From Gudongella oleilytica (GTDB taxonomy: Bacteria > Bacillota > Clostridia > Tissierellales > Tissierellaceae), in assembly GCF_004101785.1 (NCBI RefSeq), contig NZ_CP035130.1, forward strand, positions 682,001 through 746,000: a stretch of DNA of 64,000 nucleotides. Reading direction: 5' to 3'. Below, piece by piece: positions 26,229-34,415 of this stretch. Position 1 is the stretch's first letter. The number at the start of each line of letters is the position of its first letter. The notes below the pieces were generated by a model that saw nothing but the letters and a program-made list of their open reading frames with translations, was not told the DNA's origin and did no database searches. Position numbers and translations under genes: made by a program.

Positions 26229-26558
26229 ATGCTCAATAAAGGCCATATTTCAAAAACAACTCGATATTTTGCATATATTTTTATCCATCTCGTATCAAGG
26301 CGTTCAAAAGGTAAGTACAGATTAAAGATTTGGAATTCTGGTCAAGCTACTGCGTATCATGTTGATTACGATGTCCCAGGAGATCTAAGGAATATTGTTA
26401 TGCGGGACAAAGTTCCTTATGAGATACTTGAAGCTGGAAAGAGCTTTGAAGAACATATTGTTTATTCTATGGGAACGCCGTCAAAACTTACTGTGAAAAC
26501 GATGTGGGAAGATGCAGATGGAGAGCAATATGAGAAAGAGCAAATCGTCTCATTTTAG
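26229..26558 (+). pseudogene. 3' fragment of an uncharacterised beta-sandwich protein
   Basis: The frame has 109 codons but no ribosome site, and its first 30 residues look like read-through of non-coding sequence. From KGKYRLKIWNSGQATAYHVD on it resembles the extracellular-like beta domain found at the C-terminus of small uncharacterised membrane proteins. The expected N-terminal membrane segment is missing, so I read it as a remnant. An intact small protein cannot be excluded. Confidence 0.4.
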
Positions 26559-26591
26559 TAGAACCTATGAGTATTGAAAGGGGATGGCAAA

Positions 26592-26888
26592 TTGAAGTAT
26601 TCAGAACTTGCAGTAAAGAAAATGCTTAAAGCCGGGGATTTGAGTCTTGAAGAACAGATCAAGTTTAACATCTTGAACTTCATCAGAACGATCCACCTTA
26701 ATGAACTGGACTTCATAGAATCATCCTTCGGATCAGAATTCTTTGGTGAGCTGCCCATGACCTTTCAGAAAAAACCTGGCCAGGTGATGGGACTGATCAC
26801 AGCGACTATCAATGGTGAGGTACGGAAGTATGTATTTAACGATAAAGGATATGAGCCATTGAATGATCTTCTTCAGTTACTGGAATAG
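26592..26888 (+). CDS. Hypothetical protein
   Basis: A 98-residue protein. TTG 26592 follows AAAGGGG at 26577-26583, a better start than TTG 26574, which lies before the ribosome site. Sequence: LSLEEQIKFNILNFIRTIHL, then LDFIESSFGSEFFGELPMTF, then a short beta part ending GYEPLNDLLQLLE. No domain recognised. It is the last gene of the accessory segment before the arginine operon. Confidence 0.5.
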   Translation: MKYSELAVKKMLKAGDLSLEEQIKFNILNFIRTIHLNELDFIESSFGSEFFGELPMTFQKKPGQVMGLITATINGEVRKYVFNDKGYEPLNDLLQLLE

Positions 26889-26992
26889 TACCCTTAACTT
26901 CCCGTGATACTTCTGTTTGTGGTAATCTATTTCGCTGTCAAAAGGCATCGAAGTGGTCAGCTTTTATTATGTCATTTACATAAAAATTAATC

Positions 26993-27022
26993 TTGACATG
27001 AGAAGCATTTATTTTATATAAT
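26993..27022 (+). promoter_or_regulatory. Sigma-A promoter of the arginine T-box operon
   Basis: TTGACA (26993-26998), 18-base spacer, TATAAT (27017-27022), placed about 30 bases before the start of the T-box stem I. Confidence 0.75.
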
Positions 27023-27044
27023 CTACCACAATATATTAATACTT

Positions 27045-27276
27045 TATGTCGATGAATTGGAGAAGTACCAATAAATAGCTTGGTATAGAGAGTCGGGGAT
27101 GGTGGAAGCCTGATACTAAAGCCTTATGGGAAAAGAGCCAATGAGAATTCCTTTGAAACAGCAGTAGGAGGAACGTTAGCCTGCGTTAAGGTGTTGAGTG
27201 GACATGTATATGTCAATTTGAGTGGTACCACGGTGATCCCGTCTCTTAGTTTTTAAAGAGATCGGGATTTTTTTAT
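27045..27276 (+). promoter_or_regulatory. T-box riboswitch, arginine-specific (AGA specifier)
   Basis: The leader has all T-box parts. In stem I the lower helix is ATTGG (27056-27060) with CCAAT (27138-27142). Its internal loop has AGAAGTA on the 5' side and GAAAAGAG on the 3' side; the codon before the last purine is AGA (27134-27136), arginine. A GGATGGTGGAAGCC segment sits near 27097-27110. The antiterminator motif is GAGTGGTACCACGG (27220-27233). The competing terminator has GATCCCGTCTCTTA pairing with AGAGATCGGGAT, then seven T ending near 27276. Uncharged tRNA-Arg should allow read-through into argH-argG. Confidence 0.9.
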
Positions 27277-27306
27277 TGTATATAACTACTAAAAGAGGTG
27301 ATAATT

Positions 27307-28680
27307 GTGAAGCTATGGGGTGGACGTTTTGAAAATCAGACTGAAAAAGCAGCCTTTGATTTCCAATCCTCAATTCACGTGGATAGGCGGTTATACAGGG
27401 AGGATATTCTTGGAAGCATTGCCCATGCCAAAACACTGAACAGGTGCGGGGTGCTTACAGAGGATGAAACATCGAAGGTAGAAAAGGCTTTGAATGAGCT
27501 TTTGCAGGATATTGAGGATGGCAAAGTACAGATCGGGATGGACCATGAGGACATACATACCTTCGTTGAAAGCACATTGACTGAAAGGATCGGAGACCTT
27601 GGAAAGAAGATCCATACTGGAAGAAGCAGGAATGACCAGGTTGCAACGGACTTCAGGCTGTACCTTGGCAGGGAGGTTGACAATATAGTTGCTCTTCTTA
27701 AAAAACTTGAGGAGACCTTACTCAAATTAGCTGAAAGTAACCTCGACACCATAATCTCAGGTTACACTCATATGCAAAAGGCTCAGCCGCTGACACTTGG
27801 CCACTACTTTATGGCGTATTTTGAAATGTTCAGGCGTGACATCGAAAGGCTCATGGATGCAAAGAAGAGGATCATGATAATGCCATTGGGTTCTGGTGCT
27901 TTAGCGGGAACTACCTTTGACCTTGACAGAGAGTATACCTGCAGTCTCCTTGGATTCAACGACATAACCTACAACAGCCTGGACGGAGTAAGCGACAGGG
28001 ACTTTACAATAGAGCTGGTATCAGGTCTTTCCATAATAATGATGCACCTAAGCCGGTTTTGCGAGGAACTGATACTTTGGTCTACAAGCGAGTTCTCATA
28101 TGTTGAGATGGATGACGGTTACAGCACAGGGAGCAGTATAATGCCTCAGAAGAAGAATCCTGACATGGCCGAGCTTATAAGGGGCAAAACTGGAAGGGTA
28201 TACGGATCGAACATGACTCTTCTCACCATGATGAAGTCACTGCCGCTGGCATATAATAAAGACATGCAGGAGGACAAGGAGGCAGTGTTTGATGCTATAG
28301 ATACCGTGAAGGCTTGCTTGGAGGTGTTTGATGGAATGATAAGGACGATGAGGTTTAACAGGGACAGGATGTATGAGGCATCTGAGGATGGTTACACGAA
28401 TGCCACAGATCTTGCGGACTACCTTGTCAGGAAAGGGGTACCCTTCAGGGAGACTCATGAGATATCAGGTCAAATCGTCCAATACGGGATAAAGGAGAAA
28501 AAGAAGCTGTCTGAGCTTACTTTGGATGAGCTTAAGGGGTTCAGCGAGCTTATAGATGAGGACATATACGGGGAGATTTCTGTTGAGACGTGTGTTAGTA
28601 AAAGGAACCTTATTGGAGGACCTTCTAGGGAGGCAGTAATGAAGTCTACCCAGAGGGGAAAGGATTTCTTAAAGAAATAG
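27307..28680 (+). CDS. argH: Argininosuccinate lyase
   Basis: A 457-residue enzyme of the fumarase/aspartase superfamily that splits argininosuccinate into arginine and fumarate. The start MKLWGGRFENQTEKA is the family's usual N-terminus; GTG 27307 with AGAGGTG at 27294-27300 fits. Family blocks: DHEDIHTFVESTLTE, KIHTGRSRNDQVATDFRLYL, YTHMQKAQPLTLGHYFMAYF and the catalytic-loop signature GSSIMPQKKNPDMAELIRGK. It is under the arginine T-box and 18 bases before argG. Confidence 0.96.
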   Translation: MKLWGGRFENQTEKAAFDFQSSIHVDRRLYREDILGSIAHAKTLNRCGVLTEDETSKVEKALNELLQDIEDGKVQIGMDHEDIHTFVESTLTERIGDLGKKIHTGRSRNDQVATDFRLYLGREVDNIVALLKKLEETLLKLAESNLDTIISGYTHMQKAQPLTLGHYFMAYFEMFRRDIERLMDAKKRIMIMPLGSGALAGTTFDLDREYTCSLLGFNDITYNSLDGVSDRDFTIELVSGLSIIMMHLSRFCEELILWSTSEFSYVEMDDGYSTGSSIMPQKKNPDMAELIRGKTGRVYGSNMTLLTMMKSLPLAYNKDMQEDKEAVFDAIDTVKACLEVFDGMIRTMRFNRDRMYEASEDGYTNATDLADYLVRKGVPFRETHEISGQIVQYGIKEKKKLSELTLDELKGFSELIDEDIYGEISVETCVSKRNLIGGPSREAVMKSTQRGKDFLKK

Positions 28681-28698
28681 ATGGGAGAGTGCTGAAAT

Positions 28699-29868
28699 AT
28701 GGATAAAGTGGTACTGGCCTTTTCAGGAGGACTTGATACATCGTTTTGTGTTTTGTATCTTAAGGAGAAGGGCTATGATGTGGTAACAGCAGTAGTAAAC
28801 ACCGGAGGCTTCAGTGAGGGGAAGCTCAAGGAAATAGAGGAGAAATCAAAGCTTCTCGGCAGTATCAAGCATTACACAGTCGATGCAACAGAGGGGATAT
28901 ATGAAAAGATCATGCAGTACCTCATAAAGCTCAACGGTCTTTACGAGGACGAGTATCCGCTGATGTGCGCTGACAGATATATCATAGCTGAGGAGATATT
29001 AAAAATTGCCAAGCTGGAGGGAACTGACATCGTCGCTCACGGATCGACGGCTGTTGGTAACGACCAGGTCAGATTTGAGGCATCGCTTACGACCCTTAGT
29101 CCAAATGGAAAGATCATAGCGCCCATAAAGGAGCTTAACATCACAAGGGCAAAAGAGATCGAGTATCTTGAGGAAAAAGGCTTTAAGGTAGACAAGGGGC
29201 TTAAGAAGTACTCGATAAATGAGAATATCTTTGGAATAACAGTTTCAGGTACAGAGATAGACCAGAACAAGGAACCTGACGAGTTTGCATATACTCTTAC
29301 AAGAAGAGATGAATCAAAGACTGAAGAGTATCTGAAGATAGAGTTTGAGAAGGGGCTTCCTGTAAAGCTAAATGATGAGGAAATCAAGGGAATTGAGCTT
29401 ATATCAAAGCTTAACGAGATGCTTGGATCCTATGGATACGGGAGCAAGATATATGTCGGTGACTGCATAATTGGGATAAAGGGAAGAATAATGTTTGAAT
29501 CTCCAGCACTTCTTGCGATCATTGAGGCACACAAAAAGCTTGAGCAGATCGTCCTTACCAAGAGACAGATAATGTTTGGCAAGCAGGCTTCGACCCAGTG
29601 GTCAGATCTTGTTTACGGAGGACTTTATTACGAGCCGCTTGTAAAGAACATCGAGGCTTATACGGACTCAGTGCAGGAGAAGGTAAACGGCACAGTCATT
29701 ATTAAGGTCCAGCCTTACAGCATACAGGTTGTGGAGCTTAGCTCGCCTAATTCACTGGTCAATGCCAACATTGCCATGTATGCACAGGAATCAAAATGGA
29801 GCGGAACTGAAGCAAATGGATTTATAAAGCTTTATTCGATGCAGCAAAGACTTGCAAATATTAAATAG
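28699..29868 (+). CDS. argG: Argininosuccinate synthase
   Basis: A 389-residue enzyme that joins citrulline and aspartate with ATP. The N-type ATP pyrophosphatase loop AFSGGLDTS is at residues 7-15. HGSTAVGNDQVRFE, a variant of the usual HGCTGKGNDQVRFE, binds the substrates. GRIMFESPALLAIIEAHKKL lies in the C-terminal multimerisation part. The ATG follows GGGAGAGTG. It sits between argH and a GNAT gene whose AGGAGG overlaps its stop codon, so the four genes form one operon behind the T-box. Confidence 0.95.
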   Translation: MDKVVLAFSGGLDTSFCVLYLKEKGYDVVTAVVNTGGFSEGKLKEIEEKSKLLGSIKHYTVDATEGIYEKIMQYLIKLNGLYEDEYPLMCADRYIIAEEILKIAKLEGTDIVAHGSTAVGNDQVRFEASLTTLSPNGKIIAPIKELNITRAKEIEYLEEKGFKVDKGLKKYSINENIFGITVSGTEIDQNKEPDEFAYTLTRRDESKTEEYLKIEFEKGLPVKLNDEEIKGIELISKLNEMLGSYGYGSKIYVGDCIIGIKGRIMFESPALLAIIEAHKKLEQIVLTKRQIMFGKQASTQWSDLVYGGLYYEPLVKNIEAYTDSVQEKVNGTVIIKVQPYSIQVVELSSPNSLVNANIAMYAQESKWSGTEANGFIKLYSMQQRLANIK

Positions 29869-29877
29869 GAGGAATAA

Positions 29878-30693
29878 ATGATGATCGAATTGTTAAAGAA
29901 ATATGAAAAGCTTAACCTTGAAGTTTTTATTGTTGTAAACAGACTGCACTGGAATAAATATAAAGAGCTTATGAAGGATTTCCCTTTTAAGACAAAATTC
30001 ATCGACCCGGCAATTACTGAAGGGTATGATTTTACCTATGAAATGGTCCAGCTGAATGAAAAGGCATATGGAGTGGGAATGGCTGCACCGGACTGGGCTT
30101 TTGCTAACTTTGGAACTATCGGTGCAGGACTTACTGCAGGATTTATGATAGATGGAATACCTGTTGCAAAGCTTTGCCTGGTTGGAAATGTTTCTGATCC
30201 AAAGGTGGCTCATGAGTGGACCCTGCTGGTCGATCCAGCCCATGAGGGTGAGGGGCTGGGATCTTTGACCTTCGCACTTGCTATGCACTTTGTTCAGGAT
30301 AAGGATTATCTGACATTCATAATCCAGACTGACAATGCAAGCTCATATATCTACCTGAAGAATATATATCCTTTGAATATCCTGTCATACGGATTTGTTC
30401 ACACCCGTAAGAACAGCATGCTCATAAAGACTAAGGTACCTAAGGAGAATGTATTCGAAACTATATTGGGTAATACTCCTGCAAAATATGAGCTTAGTGA
30501 CTATCCGATGGCAAAGGATGACCTGGAGAGTCTGGGAGATACCTTCTGGATCCCGCAAAACAATGCCAAGGTGTACAGAATGATCAACGATGAGATCAAG
30601 AACGGCAAGAAATATATCATAAAGGGCAAGAATTTTGAGAACAACATATCATATTTCCTTATATCCGAGATAGCAGCAGATCAGGAAGTATAA
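29878..30693 (+). CDS. GNAT-family acyltransferase in the arginine operon
   Basis: A 271-residue protein. The central part has the acetyl-CoA loop EGEGLGSLTFA (about residues 122-132) preceded by EWTLLVDPAHEG, typical of GNAT motif A. The N-terminal 75 residues are extra. Either ATG 29878 or ATG 29881 can start; AGGAGG at 29867-29872 serves both. Lying between argG and an M20 deacylase, it may make or handle N-acetyl (or other acyl) amino-acid intermediates of arginine synthesis, as in bacteria that use acetylated citrulline or glutamate. It is not a classical ArgA or ArgJ by sequence. Substrate unknown. Confidence 0.72.
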   Translation: MMIELLKKYEKLNLEVFIVVNRLHWNKYKELMKDFPFKTKFIDPAITEGYDFTYEMVQLNEKAYGVGMAAPDWAFANFGTIGAGLTAGFMIDGIPVAKLCLVGNVSDPKVAHEWTLLVDPAHEGEGLGSLTFALAMHFVQDKDYLTFIIQTDNASSYIYLKNIYPLNILSYGFVHTRKNSMLIKTKVPKENVFETILGNTPAKYELSDYPMAKDDLESLGDTFWIPQNNAKVYRMINDEIKNGKKYIIKGKNFENNISYFLISEIAADQEV

Positions 30694-30716
30694 TAATAAG
30701 AGAGCAGGAGGACCAG

Positions 30717-31670
30717 ATGAAATTGTTGTCTGACCTGATTGGAATAAACACATACGAAGGTAACTATACTGAAATGATCGACTATCTGGTCAAAAGACTT
30801 GAAGCGATTGACGATTGTAAGGTCCATATCCAAAGGATCAGCGAGAACAAGACCAATGTGATTGGCATTTTCGGCAAGCCGGAGATAGTTCTGAACTGTC
30901 ATATGGATACGGTGAAGCCTTCCAATGCATGGAGTCAGGACCCATTGAGCATGTATGAGAAGGATGGCAGGATCTATGGACTTGGATCCTGTGACACAAA
31001 AGGGAATATCTATATGGTTCTAAAGGCGATAGAGAGGGCTAAACCAGAGGACCTTATGGTATTATTCTCAGTTGATGAGGAGTCAGGTGTAAAGACAGGG
31101 GTAAAATATTTCCTTGAATCGGAACTTGTCAATGGGATCAAGCGGGCTGTTGTATTTGAACCTACAGAGCTTAAGCTTGTGAACAAGCACAGGGGCTATT
31201 ACTCCTTTACTCTGGAGGATGTAGCAGAGTCAGCCCATTCCTCAACGAAAGCCAAGGGAGCGATCATTAAAGCAGCTCACAACGTTATCAGGCTTGATGA
31301 GCTTGGTTTCAATGTCGGGATAATCGAAGGGGGGACCGCAGGAAATGTGGTCTCCCAAAGATGTACCTACAGGGCATCCATACGGACCTTTGAATCTCTT
31401 GAAAGCATTCTGGATATAATTAAGTCTAACTGTGTTGATACAAGGATAGAAAACAGATTCAATGGACCGCCCCTCATAAATGGAGACCCTAAGTTCGATG
31501 GTGAATTTCATGAGGTGGATTTTTGGACTGAGGGGAGCCTTTTTCAGGAGGCTGGAATAAACACAGTGGTATTTGGAGCTGGAAGCATCAGGCAGGCTCA
31601 CTCAGAGGATGAGTTCGTTGAAAAATGGCAGCTGGAAAAAGGAATCGAATTGATCAAAGAGATTATTTAA
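30717..31670 (+). CDS. M20-family metallodeacylase (ArgE/LysK-like)
   Basis: A 317-residue M20 peptidase-fold enzyme with the dinuclear metal ligands in place: LNCHMDTV (His), GLGSCDTKGN (Asp), VDEESG (Glu-Glu), FEPTEL and the C-terminal AHSEDEFV (His). The inserted dimerisation domain lies between about residues 155 and 255. AGCAGGAGGACC leads to the ATG. It is shorter than classical ArgE (about 380) and nearer in size to LysK-type deacetylases. In this operon it most likely removes the acyl group from an acetylated arginine precursor such as acetylornithine or acetylcitrulline. No terminator is seen before the 95-bp repeat that follows. Confidence 0.82.
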   Translation: MKLLSDLIGINTYEGNYTEMIDYLVKRLEAIDDCKVHIQRISENKTNVIGIFGKPEIVLNCHMDTVKPSNAWSQDPLSMYEKDGRIYGLGSCDTKGNIYMVLKAIERAKPEDLMVLFSVDEESGVKTGVKYFLESELVNGIKRAVVFEPTELKLVNKHRGYYSFTLEDVAESAHSSTKAKGAIIKAAHNVIRLDELGFNVGIIEGGTAGNVVSQRCTYRASIRTFESLESILDIIKSNCVDTRIENRFNGPPLINGDPKFDGEFHEVDFWTEGSLFQEAGINTVVFGAGSIRQAHSEDEFVEKWQLEKGIELIKEII

Positions 31671-31689
31671 GACAAGAGGGACGATCTTA

Positions 31690-31784
31690 TGACCTAACAG
31701 AATTTTTGATTTCGTCGCAGGTCATATGCAGCGAAGTCCAAATCTTTGATTTGGTGAACGCAGCTTCCTTCTTGTCCCGAATTG
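31690..31784 (+). repeat. 95-bp dispersed repeat with two stem-loops, copy 1
   Basis: Same strand as copy 2 at 37347-37441; 93 of 95 bases agree. It has TGACCT (31690-31695) pairing with AGGTCA (31719-31724), then CCAAATC-TTT-GATTTGG (31738-31754), a perfect stem. No frame is conserved. The IS1634-type element starts four bases after its end. Confidence 0.85.
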
Positions 31785-31826
31785 GACCCTGAGTTTTGGA
31801 GTTAAGTAACGAATATGACAATTCAT

Positions 31827-31875
31827 GATCCCTGAAGTCAGTTCATTTGAGCTGATTTCAGGGATCTTTATTGTT
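31827..31875 (+). terminator. Hairpin/terminator inside the left end of the IS
   Basis: GATCCCTGAA at 31827-31836 and TTCAGGGATC at 31857-31866 frame a stem that includes TCAG/CTGA, followed by TTTATTGTT. It probably guards the transposase against read-through from outside. Confidence 0.6.
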
Positions 31876-31958
31876 CATGAATAAATATTTATTATGTCCT
31901 GTTATGTACGGTTATAATGTGATATACTATAGCTGAGATTATCCTATGGAGGTGGAGT

Positions 31959-33530
31959 ATGTACGTAGCAATTACAGGATCAGGAAAGTACCGGGTGATC
32001 CAATTCCGGGAAGATACACGAATACCGGGAACCACCAAGAAGAAAACCCATGTGATCCAGACTTTGGGTAACTATGAGCGCATGTTGGCAGAGGACCCAG
32101 AGATCATCGAAAAGCTGAAGGCGGAAGCCAAACGGATGACTGCGGAGAAGAAGTTGTCTGCAACCCCGGTGACTCTGGAAGTGTCTTCCGAAGAGATTCT
32201 GGATGCCTCCGATGTCACCTCCTCTTATTACTTCGGACATGCGTTGGTTCTTCAACTATGGGATCAGCTGAAGCTGGATAGCTTCTTTGTGGAGCGGTCA
32301 GGAAAACGTGATGCACAGAAGGTCATCGAAGCCATATTCTACCTCCTGCTGCACCGTTGTGGAGATCCGAGCAGTGTCTTGGCTTGTGCCAAGGACCAGA
32401 CCTATTATGCAGGTTTGGAGGAGATGAAACTGGACCGGATGTATGATGTGCTCGATGTCCTGGACTCCTGTAAAGACGATCTGATCGCCCATCTCTGCAG
32501 GTTTTTCGAGAAGAACACGAACCGTGACAACGGTCGGGCGTACTACGATGTCACGACCTATTCCTTTGAAAGCACCAGATGGGGCGAATTGCGGATGTTC
32601 GGTTTTCCGAAGGAACACAAGAATAATGAAGTCCAGATGGTCATGGGGTTGCTCATCGACAATAACGGGATTCCTGTTACCTATGAACTCTTCCAGGGAA
32701 ACACCATGGACCAGAACACACTCATTCAATCGGTGAATCGGTTGAAATCCCTATACAAAATGGAGAAGATCACCATCGTAGCCGACCGGGGACTGAATGG
32801 AGGTGCAAATCTGGAGTATCTCTATACCCATGGACATGACTTCGTGATCAGCTATACCCTGAAAAGATCCTCACAGGAATTCAAAGAACTGGTCTGGGAG
32901 GAGTCCGGATGGAAGGACACACTGGATAAGACCACCGGGGAACTGGTTTCCCGAGAGAAGGTAGTCAGTCAGCAGCTGAAGGCTTCCATCAAGCGTGGCA
33001 TGAACCAGTTTCTGGAAATGGAGCTGGAGACCGAAAACTGGACCTTGAGCGAAGAGAAGATCCGCGAAGCAGAGCGCTATGATGGATACTACGCCGTTAT
33101 CACGAACAATCTGGACCTTTCTACACAGGAGGTCTATGACATCTATCGAGGACTGTGGAAGATTGAGGAAAGCTTCCGGGTCTTGAAGACCGATTTGAAG
33201 GCACGGCCGGTATATGTCCATACCGATGGACATATCAGAGGGCATTTCACCCTCTGCTTCCTGGCCTTGAGTATGTTGCGCTATGCCCAGCATCTTCTGG
33301 TGCAAAACGGTGAGCAGGATGCTTCAGCCGCAAAACTCATGGAAGCCATCCATGACCCCATTGCACTTGTGCAAGGTGAATTCCCGAATTTGATTGTCAC
33401 ACCGACCCGCGTAAATGCAACCTACCTGACCCTGGGCAGAATCCTTGGGATGAAGCCGCTGAGAAAGAACATGACCCTTACGCAGTTTCGCAGCTCGACA
33501 AAACTGGATCTGACGAAGAATCTGAAATAA
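31959..33530 (+). CDS. IS1634-family DDE transposase
   Basis: A 523-residue transposase. Catalytic Asp residues lie in YYDVTTYSFES (about 192) and VADRGLNGGANL (about 276); the acidic third residue lies in YRGLWKIEESFRVLKTDL (about 405), where the IS1634 insert with a long beta part precedes it. GGAGGTGGAGT stands just ahead of the ATG. The frame is full length and the inverted repeats are exact, so the copy could be active. Its base composition and codon use (CGG, GGA, CTG) differ from its AT-rich neighbours, which fits recent arrival. Confidence 0.92.
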   Translation: MYVAITGSGKYRVIQFREDTRIPGTTKKKTHVIQTLGNYERMLAEDPEIIEKLKAEAKRMTAEKKLSATPVTLEVSSEEILDASDVTSSYYFGHALVLQLWDQLKLDSFFVERSGKRDAQKVIEAIFYLLLHRCGDPSSVLACAKDQTYYAGLEEMKLDRMYDVLDVLDSCKDDLIAHLCRFFEKNTNRDNGRAYYDVTTYSFESTRWGELRMFGFPKEHKNNEVQMVMGLLIDNNGIPVTYELFQGNTMDQNTLIQSVNRLKSLYKMEKITIVADRGLNGGANLEYLYTHGHDFVISYTLKRSSQEFKELVWEESGWKDTLDKTTGELVSREKVVSQQLKASIKRGMNQFLEMELETENWTLSEEKIREAERYDGYYAVITNNLDLSTQEVYDIYRGLWKIEESFRVLKTDLKARPVYVHTDGHIRGHFTLCFLALSMLRYAQHLLVQNGEQDASAAKLMEAIHDPIALVQGEFPNLIVTPTRVNATYLTLGRILGMKPLRKNMTLTQFRSSTKLDLTKNLK

Positions 33531-33546
33531 TCGGACAAAAAAATCA

Positions 33547-33590
33547 CCCTTGATCTGACTTGAAACAAGTCAGATCAAGGGTTCTCTTCT
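33547..33590 (+). terminator. Strong hairpin after the IS1634 transposase
   Basis: CCCTTGATCTGACTTG (33547-33562) and CAAGTCAGATCAAGGG (33566-33581) form a perfect 16-bp stem with loop AAA, followed by TTCTCTTCTTTT. Confidence 0.7.
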
Positions 33591-33614
33591 TTTGAACTCC
33601 AAAACTCAGGACTT

Positions 33615-33845
33615 ATGGATATGCGAAGTTTAGAGCATCAAGCGAATGTAAAAGAATGGCGCGAGTTGATTGCAGAATGCAGAAACAGTGGGAAATCGGT
33701 AAGGGGTTGGTGTGAGGAGAACTCAGTAAGCCCAAGTAAATATTACTACTGGCTAAGAGCAATAAGAAACGAGTCCCTTATACTTGCAGGGAAAAGTCTG
33801 GCTGTTCACAAAAACTTCATTAACATAATCTTTAATCATCAATAA
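33615..33845 (+). pseudogene. IS66 TnpA-like accessory protein, truncated remnant
   Basis: The 76-codon frame begins with NVKEWRELIAECRNSGKSVR, WCEENSVSPSKYYYWLRAIR, the helix-turn-helix part of IS66 TnpA. The protein then changes into an unrelated tail (VHKNFINIIFNHQ), and tnpB and tnpC are absent. It is a 5' remnant of an IS66 element cut right behind the IS1634 copy. Confidence 0.65.
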
Positions 33846-33971
33846 TATAAATGTACCTGTTTATATCCTACAATAATTTATAGACTAATTTTTTATAAAT
33901 TGGATAGTATAATAATCAAATGTTACTTTAAATTTCATTTTATCAATTTTATTTTGATTTATAATTAAAAT

Positions 33972-34000
33972 TTGACATTTGGTGTAATTTATAGTATCAT
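33972..34000 (+). promoter_or_regulatory. Sigma-A promoter of the XRE-ImmA-PIN genes
   Basis: TTGACA (33972-33977), 17 bases, TATCAT (33995-34000), followed by AAAGGAGG ahead of ATG 34047. Confidence 0.65.
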
Positions 34001-34046
34001 TTAATAAACAAAGGGCATACGTATAGTATTGAAAGGAGGCCCAGCT

Positions 34047-34415
34047 ATGAAAAAATTATCTACTTCTAAACTTGCCAAAACTGTAAAAACAAAAAGAGAT
34101 GAAAAAGAATTGACACTTGTACAATTAAGTGAACTTACAGGCATAAATAGGGTAATGCTTGGTCGTATTGAAAAAGAGGATTTTATTCCTTCTATTACTC
34201 AATTCGAAGTTTTATCTAATACACTAGAATTTGATATCACAGATTTGTTTATAGAAGAAAACCAATATGAAAACTCTTTTGTGGCTATGCGCAGTGAAGC
34301 TTTAAGCGATAGTGAAAAAGAAGGTGTTGAAAAACTTTTTTCAATGATGCTATCTCTTAGACAACAAATCAATTTAAGGAGCAAGTTTGAAAATGAGTCA
34401 TTCAGTCGTTCTTAG
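34047..34415 (+). CDS. XRE-family transcriptional regulator (antitoxin-like)
   Basis: A 122-residue protein with an N-terminal Cro/C1-type helix-turn-helix: LAKTVKTKRDEKELTLVQLS, LTGINRVMLGRIEKEDFIPS, residues 6-60. The C-terminal half is helical and charged. I use ATG 34047, preceded by AAAGGAGG. The gene overlaps the ImmA-type protease gene by 23 bases. In XRE-ImmA pairs the protease cleaves the repressor upon stress; here it likely represses the three-gene operon. Confidence 0.82.
   Translation: MKKLSTSKLAKTVKTKRDEKELTLVQLSELTGINRVMLGRIEKEDFIPSITQFEVLSNTLEFDITDLFIEENQYENSFVAMRSEALSDSEKEGVEKLFSMMLSLRQQINLRSKFENESFSRS

Larger units (their letters stand above)
31788..33610 (+). mobile_element. 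IS1634-type insertion sequence
   Basis: Inverted repeats CCTGAGTTTTGGAGTT at 31788-31803 and its exact complement at 33595-33610 bound one transposase gene. Each end also carries a strong hairpin that should block outside or outgoing transcription. No clear target duplication is seen. GC is higher than in the accessory DNA to the right. Confidence 0.85.

Noticed and set aside
27134-27136. Lysine (AAG) reading of the first T-box specifier
   Set aside because: Shifting one base gives AAG, but alignment with the serine T-box loop of equal length puts the codon at AGA, and the genes behind are argH and argG.
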